DNA of 49,885 bases from a virus: IMG/VR virus record IMGVR_UViG_3300034121_001439, positions 1-49,885 of that record; one strand, written 5' to 3'. Shown piece after piece: positions 26,117 through 34,300 of this stretch (its first letter is position 1; each line of letters starts with the position of its first letter). Below the pieces are notes generated by a model. That model had not been told where the DNA came from, made no database searches, and saw only the letters and a list, made by a program, of their open reading frames with translations. The position numbers and the translations under genes are program-made.

Positions 26117-27064
26117 ATGGAAAAAATTTTAACAGAAAACAAAGATAGATTTGTAATTTTCCCTATACAACATAATGATATTTGGGAATATTATAAAATG
26201 CATCAAGCAGCATTTTGGACGGCTGAAGAAGTTGATTTAACTAATGATATTAGGGACTGGGAAAATTTAAGTGATAATGAAAAGTATTTCGTTAAGAATA
26301 TATTATCGTTTTTTGCTGCATCAGATGGGATTGTTAATGAAAATCTAGCTGAAAATTTCTATAGAGAAGTTCAATATCCTGAAGCTAAATTCTTTTATGG
26401 CTTTCAATTAGCGATGGAAAATATACATTCATTAATGTATTCATTATTAATCGATACATATATTTCTAACCCTAAAGAAAAAGATGAATGTTTTCATGCA
26501 ATAGATAGATTACCGGCTGTTAAGAAAAAAGCTGGATGGGCTTTAAATTGGATTAATAACGCATCTTTCCAAGAAAGATTAGTAGCATTTGCTGCGGTTG
26601 AAGGTATATTCTTTTCAGGATCTTTCTGTTCAATATTTTGGTTAAAATCTAGAGGTATATTACAAGGGTTATGTAATGCTAATAGTTTGATTTTTAAAGA
26701 TGAGAATTTACATTGTGATTTTGCAATACATTTATTGAATAATCATCTTAGTACTAAACCATCAGAAAAAAGAATAAAAGAAATTATATTATCAGCATTA
26801 GATATTGAAAAAGAATTTATAACAGAATCTTTACCGGTATCATTAATCGGAATGAATAGTAATTTGATGAAACAATATCTTGAATTCGTAACAGATCAGT
26901 TATTAGTTAAAATGGGTTGTAGTAAAGAATTTAATGTAGAACAACCATTTAAATTTATGGAACAAATTGCTATTGAAACTAAAGGTAATTTTTTCGAATC
27001 AAGAACTATGGAATACCAAAAAGCTAAATTAAACGAAACAATAACATTTACAGAAGATTTTTAA
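26117..27064 (+). CDS. nrdB: Ribonucleotide reductase small subunit (class I, NrdB)
   Basis: 315 residues. Supplies the tyrosyl radical for dNTP synthesis by NrdA. Diiron ligands and radical tyrosine appear in the expected spacing: [10 protein letters not shown] with E101, H104 and Y108 (E-x2-H-x3-Y as in E. coli E115/H118/Y122), [10 protein letters not shown], and [11 protein letters not shown] (E-x2-H). The C-terminus ITFTEDF is the type of acidic-aromatic tail that docks to the large subunit. The gene is intact, without intein, and nrdA starts one base after the stop codon (TAATATG). Confidence 0.93.
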   Translation: MEKILTENKDRFVIFPIQHNDIWEYYKMHQAAFWTAEEVDLTNDIRDWENLSDNEKYFVKNILSFFAASDGIVNENLAENFYREVQYPEAKFFYGFQLAMENIHSLMYSLLIDTYISNPKEKDECFHAIDRLPAVKKKAGWALNWINNASFQERLVAFAAVEGIFFSGSFCSIFWLKSRGILQGLCNANSLIFKDENLHCDFAIHLLNNHLSTKPSEKRIKEIILSALDIEKEFITESLPVSLIGMNSNLMKQYLEFVTDQLLVKMGCSKEFNVEQPFKFMEQIAIETKGNFFESRTMEYQKAKLNETITFTEDF

Positions 27065-27065
27065 T

Positions 27066-28667
27066 ATGTTAAGTATAATAAAAAGAACAGGTGAGAAACA
27101 AAGTTTTAACCCTACAAAAATTTACAATAGGATTAAAAAAGCGTCTAAAGGTTTAGATGTTAATCCAGATGAAATCTTTATTAAAGTAATAACTTCAGTA
27201 CCTACTGAAGGTAGTATTACTACTAAAGAATTAGATAAAATTATATATGAAATTTCAGCGTCATATACTGGTAGTCATTATGATTATTCTAAATTAGCAT
27301 CTTCTATTGCTATATCTTCATACCATAAAGAAACTACTGAAAGTTTTAGTGAAACAATGCATACACTACATGTTGATGGTATTTTAAATAATGAATTTAT
27401 GTCAATTGTTGAGAAATACGGACCATCAAAAATTGACGAAGTTATTAAACACGATAGAGATAATAATTTTGATTATTTTGGGTGGAAATCGTTAAAAGAT
27501 ATGTATTTACTAAAAACTAGTGAAGGTGTAACTATAGAAAGACCTCAACATATGTATATGAGAGTTGCTTTATGGGTTACTAAAACTTTTGAAGATGCAG
27601 TTGAATATTATAATTCATTATCAAATCAATTGATTTCACCGGCTACACCAATTTTAATTAATTCTGGTACTAAAAAACCTCAATTAGCATCTTGTGTATT
27701 AGCTTTTAATAGTGGTGATTCAAGAGAAGGTTTATTAGATACATTGAAAGATATTTCAATTTATTCTTCTGATGCTGCCGGTATTGGTTTATCTATGTCA
27801 AATATTCGTAGTAAAGAAAGTAAATTATCTTCATCTGGTGGGTATGCTGGTGGGTTATTAAAATACCTTAAAATTGTTAATGAGTCATTAAGATTTTTTA
27901 ATCAACAAGGTAGAAGACCAGGTAGTGCGGCGATCTATATTGAACCTTGGCATAAAGATATTTTTGATTTATTAGATATTAAGAAAAATACTGGTGCTGA
28001 AGAATTAAGAGCTAGAGATTTATTCACGGCTTTGTGGGTAACAGATAATTTTATGAGAGCAGTTGAAACTAATGGTGATTGGTATTTATTCTGCCCTAAT
28101 GATATTAAAAAAGCTGGTCTAAAACCTTTACATGAGATTTTTGGTGAAGAATATGAAAATGAATATAATAAAGCCGTTGAATTAGGTTTAGGTAAAAAAG
28201 TTAAAGCTACTGAAATTTGGGTTAAAATAATTGAATCTCAAATTGAAACTGGTGTACCTTATTTAGCATCTAAAGATAATGCCAATTCAAGAAGTAATCA
28301 AAAAAATATTGGTACTATTAAACAAAGTAATCTTTGTTGTTTAGTTGGTGGTACAATACTAACAATTAAGAGAGAAAATGGGGATGTTGAAAACATTTCA
28401 ATTTCAGAAGTTGTTGATTTAATTAATACATCTGAAAGATTAATGGTCTTAACAAAAGATGGTAATTTTTCTTTAATTAGTGCCGGTATGTTAACTAGAA
28501 AAGAATCTGAAATTTTAGAAATATTTGATGAGGATAGTAATTTAAGTTTAAAATGTACTCCTGATCATCTTATATTCACTAAAAATAGAGGGTATGTTAG
28601 AGCTGATGAATTAAACGAAAATGATATTCTAGATATTAAATACAATTTAGAATATTCAATGATTTAA
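27066..28667 (+). CDS. nrdA: Ribonucleotide reductase large subunit, piece 1: N-extein plus intein N-half
   Basis: 533 residues. Residues 1-424 are the NrdA N-terminus: ATP-cone-like start (SIIKRTGEKQSFNPTKIYNR), ISPATPILINSGT, QLASCVLAF with C210 (redox-active Cys, E. coli C225), 'SDAAGIGLSMSNIRS', and FNQQGRRPGSAAIYIEPWH. It ends in TIKQSNLC, where C424 corresponds to the thiyl-radical Cys (E. coli C439). From residue 425 an intein N-half begins (CLVGGTILTI...), with block-B-like LKCTPDHLIFTKNRGYVRAD, and the ORF stops at 28665-28667. The protein cannot be a complete reductase: the remaining catalytic Cys, Tyr-Tyr and C-terminal CxxC lie in the next two pieces. Confidence 0.92.
   Translation: MLSIIKRTGEKQSFNPTKIYNRIKKASKGLDVNPDEIFIKVITSVPTEGSITTKELDKIIYEISASYTGSHYDYSKLASSIAISSYHKETTESFSETMHTLHVDGILNNEFMSIVEKYGPSKIDEVIKHDRDNNFDYFGWKSLKDMYLLKTSEGVTIERPQHMYMRVALWVTKTFEDAVEYYNSLSNQLISPATPILINSGTKKPQLASCVLAFNSGDSREGLLDTLKDISIYSSDAAGIGLSMSNIRSKESKLSSSGGYAGGLLKYLKIVNESLRFFNQQGRRPGSAAIYIEPWHKDIFDLLDIKKNTGAEELRARDLFTALWVTDNFMRAVETNGDWYLFCPNDIKKAGLKPLHEIFGEEYENEYNKAVELGLGKKVKATEIWVKIIESQIETGVPYLASKDNANSRSNQKNIGTIKQSNLCCLVGGTILTIKRENGDVENISISEVVDLINTSERLMVLTKDGNFSLISAGMLTRKESEILEIFDEDSNLSLKCTPDHLIFTKNRGYVRADELNENDILDIKYNLEYSMI
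28338..28664 (+). other. Split intein 1, N-half (109 aa)
   Basis: Begins with the nucleophilic Cys (CLVGGTIL) directly after SNLC and contains the block B motif TPDH (in LKCTPDHLIF) plus the segment TKNRGYVRADELNENDIL. The latter is very like the published split intein NrdJ-1 from metagenomic data. It lacks the C-terminal HN motif, which is found in the next ORF. No endonuclease domain. Confidence 0.9.
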
Positions 28668-28670
28668 TAT

Positions 28671-28689
28671 TAAAATAAACTATAAAACT
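28671..28689 (+). repeat. 19-base sequence shared with the region after the tail sheath gene
   Basis: TAAAATAAACTATAAAACT at 28671-28689 is identical to 100-118. Here it forms most of the 30-base gap between pieces 1 and 2 of nrdA. It could be a promoter-type element or simply an A-rich translation-initiation leader. Confidence 0.5.
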
Positions 28690-28697
28690 AATATAAA

Positions 28698-28796
28698 ATG
28701 TTAAAAATTAAAAAATTAAATGAAAGGGAAGATGTATATGATATACAAGTCCCAGAAACATCTTGTTTTTATGCAAACAATGTTTTAGTACATAAT
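28698..28796 (+). other. Split intein 1, C-half (33 aa)
   Basis: MLKIKKLNEREDVYDIQVPE continues to SCFYANNVLVHN. Block F (VYDIQVPET..CFYANN) and block G (VLVHN) are complete. The +1 residue is Cys (C-E-I-F). Joining to C424 of piece 1 restores SNLC-CEIFQV, matching the NrdA pattern SNLC-x-EI. Length and sequence resemble the C-half of the NrdJ-1 split intein. Confidence 0.9.
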
Positions 28797-29684
28797 TGTG
28801 AAATTTTTCAAGTTACAGATGAGTCGACTACGGCTATCTGTACCTTATCTTCAATTGTCTTGAAGAATTTTTTAAATGATGGTAAATTTAATTTTACAAC
28901 ATTATATAATGAAACTAGAAAAATTACCAGAGCATTAAATCATGTGATTGATATAAATAATTATTCAACTGAAAAAGGTCAAAAAGGTGGTTTAGAACAA
29001 AGAGCGATTGGTATTGGTGTACAAGGATTAGCCGATGTTTTTTATTTGTTGGATTATGAATTTACATCAGATGAAGCTAAAAAATTAAATAGAGAAATAT
29101 TTGAAACTATTTATTTTGCCGCATTAACTGAGAGTAATGAATTGTGTAAAAATGGTTCTTATTCTCCGTATCAATACTTTAAAAATTCTCCGATATCAGA
29201 AGGAATTTTTCAATTTGATATGTGGGGTTTAGATAAAGTTAATTTAAGTGGTATGTGGGATTGGGATTCATTAAGACAAAGTATTATAACTCATGGTGTA
29301 TCAAATTCTTTGGTTACAGCACAGATGCCGGTAGCTTGTCAGACATCTGATACTAAAATTATCACTGAAAATGGTATAATGAGTTTTAGAGATATATGTG
29401 AATTGAATGATATTAATGTAGATTTGATTGAGACAAGTAATGTAGGCGGAGTATGGTACGAATTTAAAAATCCTATTTCAGTAAAAACAATGGATGGTTA
29501 TTCAATTTCAAATAAAATTTATTACAATGGTCATAGTGAAATTATTAATTTAGAAATGGAAGATGGTACTAACTTTAAATGTAGTCCAGAACATAAATTT
29601 TTAGTTAATAGAGATGGTGAAAATATCTGGATTAAAGTTAAAGATTTAGTTGAAGGGGATGATATAATAAATATTAATCAATAA
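28698..29684 (+). CDS. nrdA: Ribonucleotide reductase large subunit, piece 2: intein C-half, middle extein, second intein N-half
   Basis: 328 residues in three parts. Residues 1-33 are the C-half of intein 1, ending in NNVLVHN. Residues 34-213 (CEIFQV ... TAQMPVA) are the middle of NrdA, with E of the NxCxE active-site motif, TTAICTLSSIVL (Cys equivalent to E. coli C462) and RAIGIGVQGLADVFYLLDYE. Residues 214-328 are the N-half of a second intein (CQTSDTKIITENG onward), after which the frame stops. The start ATG follows a 30-base gap after piece 1. The protein would have to splice at both ends to become part of an active enzyme. Confidence 0.92.
   Translation: MLKIKKLNEREDVYDIQVPETSCFYANNVLVHNCEIFQVTDESTTAICTLSSIVLKNFLNDGKFNFTTLYNETRKITRALNHVIDINNYSTEKGQKGGLEQRAIGIGVQGLADVFYLLDYEFTSDEAKKLNREIFETIYFAALTESNELCKNGSYSPYQYFKNSPISEGIFQFDMWGLDKVNLSGMWDWDSLRQSIITHGVSNSLVTAQMPVACQTSDTKIITENGIMSFRDICELNDINVDLIETSNVGGVWYEFKNPISVKTMDGYSISNKIYYNGHSEIINLEMEDGTNFKCSPEHKFLVNRDGENIWIKVKDLVEGDDIININQ
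29337..29681 (+). other. Split intein 2, N-half (115 aa)
   Basis: Starts at Cys after MPVA (CQTSDTKIITENGIMSFRDI), with block B-like FKCSPEHKFLVNRDGENIWI and a terminal VKDLVEGDDIININ. The extein upstream ends VTAQMPVA. Different in sequence from intein 1, which would help keep the two splicing reactions specific. Confidence 0.9.
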
Positions 29685-29690
29685 ACTGGC

Positions 29691-29776
29691 ATTTGCGTGT
29701 TAAAAAAATAAAAAACATACTATTTATTAATTAAAATAGGTAAAATGGAAAAATTATTTTTAAATAACACGCAAAT
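29691..29776 (+). promoter_or_regulatory. 12-bp inverted repeat enclosing the homing endonuclease start
   Basis: ATTTGCGTGTTA (29691-29702) and TAACACGCAAAT (29765-29776) are perfect complements. The G+C-rich core stands out against its surroundings. The 62-base interior holds the A-rich leader, the ATG at 29745 and the first codons, so the paired RNA would enclose the translation start. Confidence 0.65.
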
Positions 29777-31226
29777 TAAAACTATTAATGGTTTAATTAA
29801 TTTCATTAAAAAATTTGATGGTGAAAATATTCTAATCAATGGTAATGGAATTTCATTATTTAAGTTATTAGATATTAATGATGAAAATGTTAAACCATCT
29901 GAGTTAGTAGATCTTTTCTTAAAAAATAGAAAAAATATTAGGAGTATTATTAAGTATATTAGTAATAATAAAAATAATTTGGATATTGAAAGGATGGGGA
30001 AGTTTATAGAGTATAGAAGTAAATATAGTAATGTTTCAAATACTAAAGATTTCTTAACTTTAATGTATGGTTATGATATTGGTATGGAAAAATTTAAAAA
30101 AGAACAAAATAAATTTTCAAAATATTATGATATCAAATATTATTTGGATTTAGGTTTTACCGAAGAAGAATCATTAGAAAAAATATCTGAATATAAAAAA
30201 AATAAATCTACTAATAAAGAAAATTTCATTAAAAAATATGGACTAGAAGATGGGGCAAAAAAATATAATGATTATGTTGAAAAGAGTAAAAATACGGTAG
30301 AAAATTTTAAAAAAAGATATGGTGATAAATGGGAAGAAAAATGGGGTAATTATATAAGTAAAGATTCATCATCATTTTATTGGGCTCTGAATAAATCTAA
30401 TGGTGATGTAGAATTAGCTGAAAAAATTTTTAAAGATAAGAATAAAAAATCTACAATAGATTTAAATTATTTCCATAAAAAATATGGTAAAGATCTAGCA
30501 GAATCAAAATGGTTGGAATTTAATTCTAAGAAAGATTCTAGTAGTTTAAATTATTTTTTAAAAAAATATAATGATATTGAAGTAGCTAATGAAAAATATG
30601 AGGAATCTAAAAAATATAAAGATTGTGGTAGTTTAGAATATTTTTTAAATAAATATGGGGATAAAGGTGAAGAATTATATCAAAAAAAATGTAAAATGTC
30701 TGATAATAAATCTTTAGGATATTTTTTAAAAAAAACTAATGACTATAATTTAGCTTATGAAAATTATATTAAAGCACAAGAAAAAATAAAAGTTAAGGCG
30801 TTAAAAGCTAGTAAATCTAGTTTAAATCATTTTAAACCATTATATGATTTTTTAATTAAAAAAAATATTAGTAATTTTGATGATATTTTTTTAGGTATTG
30901 ATGAAAGTAGAGAATTTTTTATTAGAGAAGGTAAAAAAATATTTTTTTATGATTTTGTAATACCTAATAAAAAAATTATAATAGAATATAATGGTAAGGC
31001 TTGGCATCCTAATTGGGAAAAATATGGTATAAATGAGGCGATTAAAAATTTTAAAAATAAAAATATAAATCCAATAGAATCAATAAATAAAGATAAATTT
31101 AAAATAGAATTAGCGTTTAAAAATGGGTTTGATGTTTTAATTTTATGGGAAGAAGATGGGTTTAATTTTAATGAAAATAAATTAAAAAATTATTTAAAAA
31201 CAAAAAATATAGATTATGAAAATTAA
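29745..31226 (+). CDS. Homing endonuclease of the Vsr-like EDxHD family, inserted between the halves of intein 2
   Basis: 493 residues. The C-terminal about 110 residues form a Vsr-like nuclease core: REFFI with E390, FYDFVIPNKKIIIEYNGKAW with D403, WHPN with H421, and NKDKFK with D450, ending FDVLILWEED. This E-D-x-H-D pattern is that of the I-Bth0305I family, first described with 'fractured' split-intein genes. The middle (about 140-350) carries imperfect repeats such as SSLNYFLKKYND and GSLEYFLNKYGD, probably DNA-contacting modules. It overlaps the third nrdA piece by 11 bases. It would cut intein-free nrdA alleles to spread the insertion. Alanine is rare and A/T-ending codons dominate. 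Confidence 0.85.
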   Translation: MEKLFLNNTQIKTINGLINFIKKFDGENILINGNGISLFKLLDINDENVKPSELVDLFLKNRKNIRSIIKYISNNKNNLDIERMGKFIEYRSKYSNVSNTKDFLTLMYGYDIGMEKFKKEQNKFSKYYDIKYYLDLGFTEEESLEKISEYKKNKSTNKENFIKKYGLEDGAKKYNDYVEKSKNTVENFKKRYGDKWEEKWGNYISKDSSSFYWALNKSNGDVELAEKIFKDKNKKSTIDLNYFHKKYGKDLAESKWLEFNSKKDSSSLNYFLKKYNDIEVANEKYEESKKYKDCGSLEYFLNKYGDKGEELYQKKCKMSDNKSLGYFLKKTNDYNLAYENYIKAQEKIKVKALKASKSSLNHFKPLYDFLIKKNISNFDDIFLGIDESREFFIREGKKIFFYDFVIPNKKIIIEYNGKAWHPNWEKYGINEAIKNFKNKNINPIESINKDKFKIELAFKNGFDVLILWEEDGFNFNENKLKNYLKTKNIDYEN

Positions 31227-31323
31227 AAAAATAACTAAATTAGAAAATACTCAAGCAGTATGGGATATAGAGGTTGAAAATGATCACCATTATATAACTG
31301 AAAATGGTTGTGTTAGTCACAAT
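31216..31323 (+). other. Split intein 2, C-half (36 aa)
   Basis: MKIKKITKLENTQAVWDIEV continues to DHHYITENGCVSHN. Block F (VWDIEVENDHHYIT) and block G (CVSHN) are complete; the penultimate His and terminal Asn are present, and the +1 residue is Ser31324. Its start codon lies inside the end of the endonuclease gene. Confidence 0.9.
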
Positions 31324-31929
31324 AGTTCAGCCAAAATTACTGGTTCATTTGAAATGACAGAACCGGCACATTCGGCCATCTTCAATCGAAGAGTTATTGG
31401 TGGTGAAATCACTATCGTTAATAAATATTTAATTGAAGATTTTAAAAAATTAGGTATGTGGTCAGAACAGTTCAAGAATGAGATTATAGTTAATGAAGGT
31501 TCAATACAAAATATCAATTTTAATAAATATTTAGACCCAGAGGATAAAAATTATCAGAAGAAAATTAAGAGAGTTGAACATTTATTGAAAAAATATAAAA
31601 CTATTTGGGAAATTTCACAAAAAGAATTAATTGATATGGCGGTTGATAGAGGACCTTTTATTGATCAATCACAATCTATGAATATCTATATGAATAATCC
31701 TACTTTATCTAAAATTAGTTCATCTCATCTATATGGTTGGAAAAAAGGTTTAAAAACATTATCTTATTATTTAAGAACTAAGGCCATTAGTACTGGGGCT
31801 AAACATTTGGCAGTAGATATGGCTAAGATGAATGAAAATAAAAATTCAGAAAAATTACCAGAAAATAAAGTAGTTATACCTAAAAAACCAGAAAATAGTG
31901 AATTTGAGTGTTTTGGTTGTTCTTCATAA
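31216..31929 (+). CDS. nrdA: Ribonucleotide reductase large subunit, piece 3: intein C-half plus C-extein
   Basis: 237 residues. Residues 1-36 are the C-half of intein 2, ending in CVSHN. The extein (residues 37-237) starts SSAKITGSFEMTEPAHSAIF. Joined to piece 2 it gives MPVA-SSAKITG, matching the phosphate-binding loop of class I NrdA (E. coli PSETSSQ; eukaryotes MPTASTAQ). SYYLRTKA contains the Tyr pair of the radical-transfer path (E. coli Y730/Y731), and the tail FECFGCSS carries the shuttle cysteines. With pieces 1 and 2 the ligated protein would be 805 residues, a normal NrdA length. A terminator follows. Confidence 0.92.
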   Translation: MKIKKITKLENTQAVWDIEVENDHHYITENGCVSHNSSAKITGSFEMTEPAHSAIFNRRVIGGEITIVNKYLIEDFKKLGMWSEQFKNEIIVNEGSIQNINFNKYLDPEDKNYQKKIKRVEHLLKKYKTIWEISQKELIDMAVDRGPFIDQSQSMNIYMNNPTLSKISSSHLYGWKKGLKTLSYYLRTKAISTGAKHLAVDMAKMNENKNSEKLPENKVVIPKKPENSEFECFGCSS

Positions 31930-31953
31930 ATAAATCTTAAATATATTTAAAAT

Positions 31954-31981
31954 CCCACCCCTAAATAAGGTGGGTTTTTTT
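31954..31981 (+). terminator. Rho-independent terminator after nrdA
   Basis: CCCACC (31954-31959) pairs with GGTGGG (31969-31974), followed by seven T residues (31975-31981). It ends the replication/nucleotide operon 25 bases after the last nrdA stop codon. Confidence 0.85.
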
Positions 31982-32013
31982 ATTTATGGGATATACAAAA
32001 AATTTTCATTCTA

Positions 32014-32023
32014 TATATTTATA
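32014..32023 (+). promoter_or_regulatory. Candidate late promoter element TATATTTATA
   Basis: Follows the nrdA terminator and lies 5 bases before the ATG of the gp25-like gene, the first gene of the second baseplate module. Close variant of the CATATTTATAA element. The very short spacing implies a nearly leaderless transcript if it is a -10 type box. Confidence 0.4.
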
Positions 32024-32028
32024 GGGTA

Positions 32029-32409
32029 ATGGCTAAACAATTTATAAATATTAGATATCCTTTTAAGAATAGTCCGGATGGTTTATTCTTAGATTTAACT
32101 ACGACTACTATAGACGCGGTTAAATCTGATTTACAACATTTATTGTTAACTGAGAAGGGTGAAAGATTTTATTTACCGGATTTTGGAACTAATTTAAAGA
32201 AATTCTTATTTGATCCGAGTGATGAAAAAAATTTATCTGATATTGAAACTGAACTTAAAATAACTGTTAATAAATATTTACCTGGATTAACTATAACTGG
32301 TTTACAACTATATTCTGAAGATGATCAAAAGGGTGTTGTGGTTAGAGTTAATTTCACGATAGGTGATGGTATTTTTAATAGTAGTGATTACATAGAAATT
32401 AACGTATAA
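32029..32409 (+). CDS. Baseplate wedge protein, gp25-like
   Basis: 126 residues, near T4 gp25 (132). The core TEKGERFYLPDFGTNLKKFL continuing FDPSD (about residues 42-66) is the signature of the gp25/lysozyme-like baseplate family ('T..GER....pdfG..l...lFep'), shared with P2 gpW-region and type VI secretion TssE proteins. It joins the sheath to the wedge. It is followed 2 bases later by the gp6-like gene, its usual neighbour. Confidence 0.9.
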   Translation: MAKQFINIRYPFKNSPDGLFLDLTTTTIDAVKSDLQHLLLTEKGERFYLPDFGTNLKKFLFDPSDEKNLSDIETELKITVNKYLPGLTITGLQLYSEDDQKGVVVRVNFTIGDGIFNSSDYIEINV

Positions 32410-32411
32410 CG

Positions 32412-34232
32412 ATGGGATATCAAACAAACTATTCGGCAAGGAATTTCGCCGATATAAGATTAGAATTATTAAATTACGTAAAACAATATTATCCTGATAT
32501 CTTTAGTGACTTCAATGACGCGTCAGTGGGTACCATGTTACTTGAGTTGAACGCGGCAACGGCGGATATACTTTCATATCATACCGATAGGATGTTTCAA
32601 GAGACTCAAATTGATTACGCGTATGAAAGAAGTTCGTTATTATCTATCGCGAAGACATTGGGTGTTAAAATACCGAATACAAGACCTAGTTTAAGTGTGG
32701 TTAATTGGTCAGTAAATGTATCGGTTAAGGGTGATACATTTGATTTGGATTATTGTCCTATTATTAAAAGGGGATCTCAGGCCACCGGTAGTGGAAAAAT
32801 ATTTGAAGTGTTAAGTGATATTGATTTTTCGTCTCAATATAATAATTTAGGTATATCTAATAGAACAGTAGTACCGAATAAAGACTCTAATGGTGTTATT
32901 AAGAGTTATACCATAGTAAAACAAGAGATAGTATTTAATGGTTATACTAAAGTATTTAGTAAAGTGTTAAATCAAAGTGAATCTATTCCCTTTTTAGAGG
33001 TAATATTACCAGAAGATAATGTTTTATCTGTGGAGAATGTAATTATATTACCGGGTACTAATTATACGACTATACCTTCATTATCACAATTTTTAGATCC
33101 GACAGTTTCTTGGTATGAAGTTGATTCATTGGCGGAAAATAAGATATTTGTTGAAGATACCAACGCCACCGCGATTAGTAACGGTGTTAAAAAAGGTATT
33201 TGGGAGAATATAACTAAAAAATTCATTAAAGAATATACAGAACAAGGATTTTGTAAATTAACATTTGGTTCTGGGTACAAAGATATTAGTTTTACCAGTC
33301 AATTTGATAAGAATTGTAAATTTTTGGTTGAAAAAATAGGTGATTTTATCAATAATACGGCTTTAGGTGAAATACCACCTTCTAATAGTACTATGTTTGT
33401 AAGATATCGTGTAGGTGGTGGTTCTGATACTAATTTAGGACCTAATACATTGACTGATTTAGGTATAGTTGATATGGTAGTTAATGGGTTGGATAACACT
33501 AAAAATAATAATGTTAGACAATCTTTAGAAATCACTAACCCAATACCCGCGACTGGTGGGGCGGATCAACCTGGTACGGAAGAATTAAGGAATTTAATTA
33601 AATATAATTTTTCATCACAAAATAGATGTGTAACTGTTAAAGATTATAAATCTAGAATTTCATTGATGCCCGGTAATTTTGGTTCACCTTTTAGATCTAA
33701 TGTATGGGAAGAACAAAATAAAATCGTTGTTGGTGTTATGACGTTGGATGAAAATAATAAATTAAGTAATACTACTAATACCATATTAAATGAAAATATC
33801 GCGGAATATTTATCAGATTTTAGGATGATGAATGATTATATATCGGTAAAAAGTGGTCGAATTTTCAATTTAGGGTTCGATGTGGATATTTTTGTTGATA
33901 AAAGTGTAACTCGTTCTGAAATCATTGGTAATGTGATTAATGTAATTAGTAGTTATTTTGATATATCTAAACAAGAAATGGCTCAAAACATATATTTGGC
34001 TCAATTAGTAGAACAAATTAATAATGTGGCCGGTGTTTTAAACGTGGTTGAAATTAAAGTATTCAATAAAGTCGGTGGTGGTTTATATTCATTAAATGAA
34101 GTTAGTCAACCATATTTAGATTCAACTACAAGACAAATAGACTTAATGGGGTTATATACTTTATTTTCAGACCCAGATAGTATGTTTGAAATTAAATATC
34201 CGGAAAAGGATATACGAGTTAGTGTGAGGTAA
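32412..34232 (+). CDS. Baseplate wedge protein, gp6/J-like
   Basis: 606 residues (T4 gp6 is 660). The N-terminal segment FADIRLELLNYVKQYYPDIF with 'DFNDASVGTMLLELNAATADILSYHTDRMFQETQIDYAYERSSLLSIAKTLG' is typical of gp6/baseplate J proteins, which form the inner ring of the baseplate. The C-terminal half contains RNLIKYNFSSQNRCVTVKDY and a typical 'V..i...........i.......I...l...........' strand-rich end. Ala codons are almost entirely GCC/GCG, like the hub gene. Neighbour of gp25, as in T4. Confidence 0.87.
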   Translation: MGYQTNYSARNFADIRLELLNYVKQYYPDIFSDFNDASVGTMLLELNAATADILSYHTDRMFQETQIDYAYERSSLLSIAKTLGVKIPNTRPSLSVVNWSVNVSVKGDTFDLDYCPIIKRGSQATGSGKIFEVLSDIDFSSQYNNLGISNRTVVPNKDSNGVIKSYTIVKQEIVFNGYTKVFSKVLNQSESIPFLEVILPEDNVLSVENVIILPGTNYTTIPSLSQFLDPTVSWYEVDSLAENKIFVEDTNATAISNGVKKGIWENITKKFIKEYTEQGFCKLTFGSGYKDISFTSQFDKNCKFLVEKIGDFINNTALGEIPPSNSTMFVRYRVGGGSDTNLGPNTLTDLGIVDMVVNGLDNTKNNNVRQSLEITNPIPATGGADQPGTEELRNLIKYNFSSQNRCVTVKDYKSRISLMPGNFGSPFRSNVWEEQNKIVVGVMTLDENNKLSNTTNTILNENIAEYLSDFRMMNDYISVKSGRIFNLGFDVDIFVDKSVTRSEIIGNVINVISSYFDISKQEMAQNIYLAQLVEQINNVAGVLNVVEIKVFNKVGGGLYSLNEVSQPYLDSTTRQIDLMGLYTLFSDPDSMFEIKYPEKDIRVSVR

Positions 34233-34236
34233 ATTA

Positions 34237-34300
34237 TTTACAATTCCATATTAAATCTTACTATTATTAAAAAAGATTTAATATGGGATGTAATTGTAAA
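34237..34300 (+). promoter_or_regulatory. Large hairpin burying the start codon at 34283
   Basis: CCATATTAAATCTT (34246-34259) pairs perfectly with AAGATTTAATATGG (34273-34286), which contains the ATG at 34283-34285. Beyond a 5-base bulge, TTTACAATT (34237-34245) pairs with AATTGTAAA (34292-34300), inside the coding region. Total 23 bp. No U-tract follows, so it is unlikely to be a terminator. Confidence 0.7.

Noticed and set aside
28665-29684. nrdA as a frameshifted or decaying pseudogene
   Set aside because: Both breaks fall precisely inside inteins, each second half starts with its own ATG, intein termini (Cys1, HN, +1 Cys/Ser) and all NrdA catalytic residues are intact, so the split looks functional.
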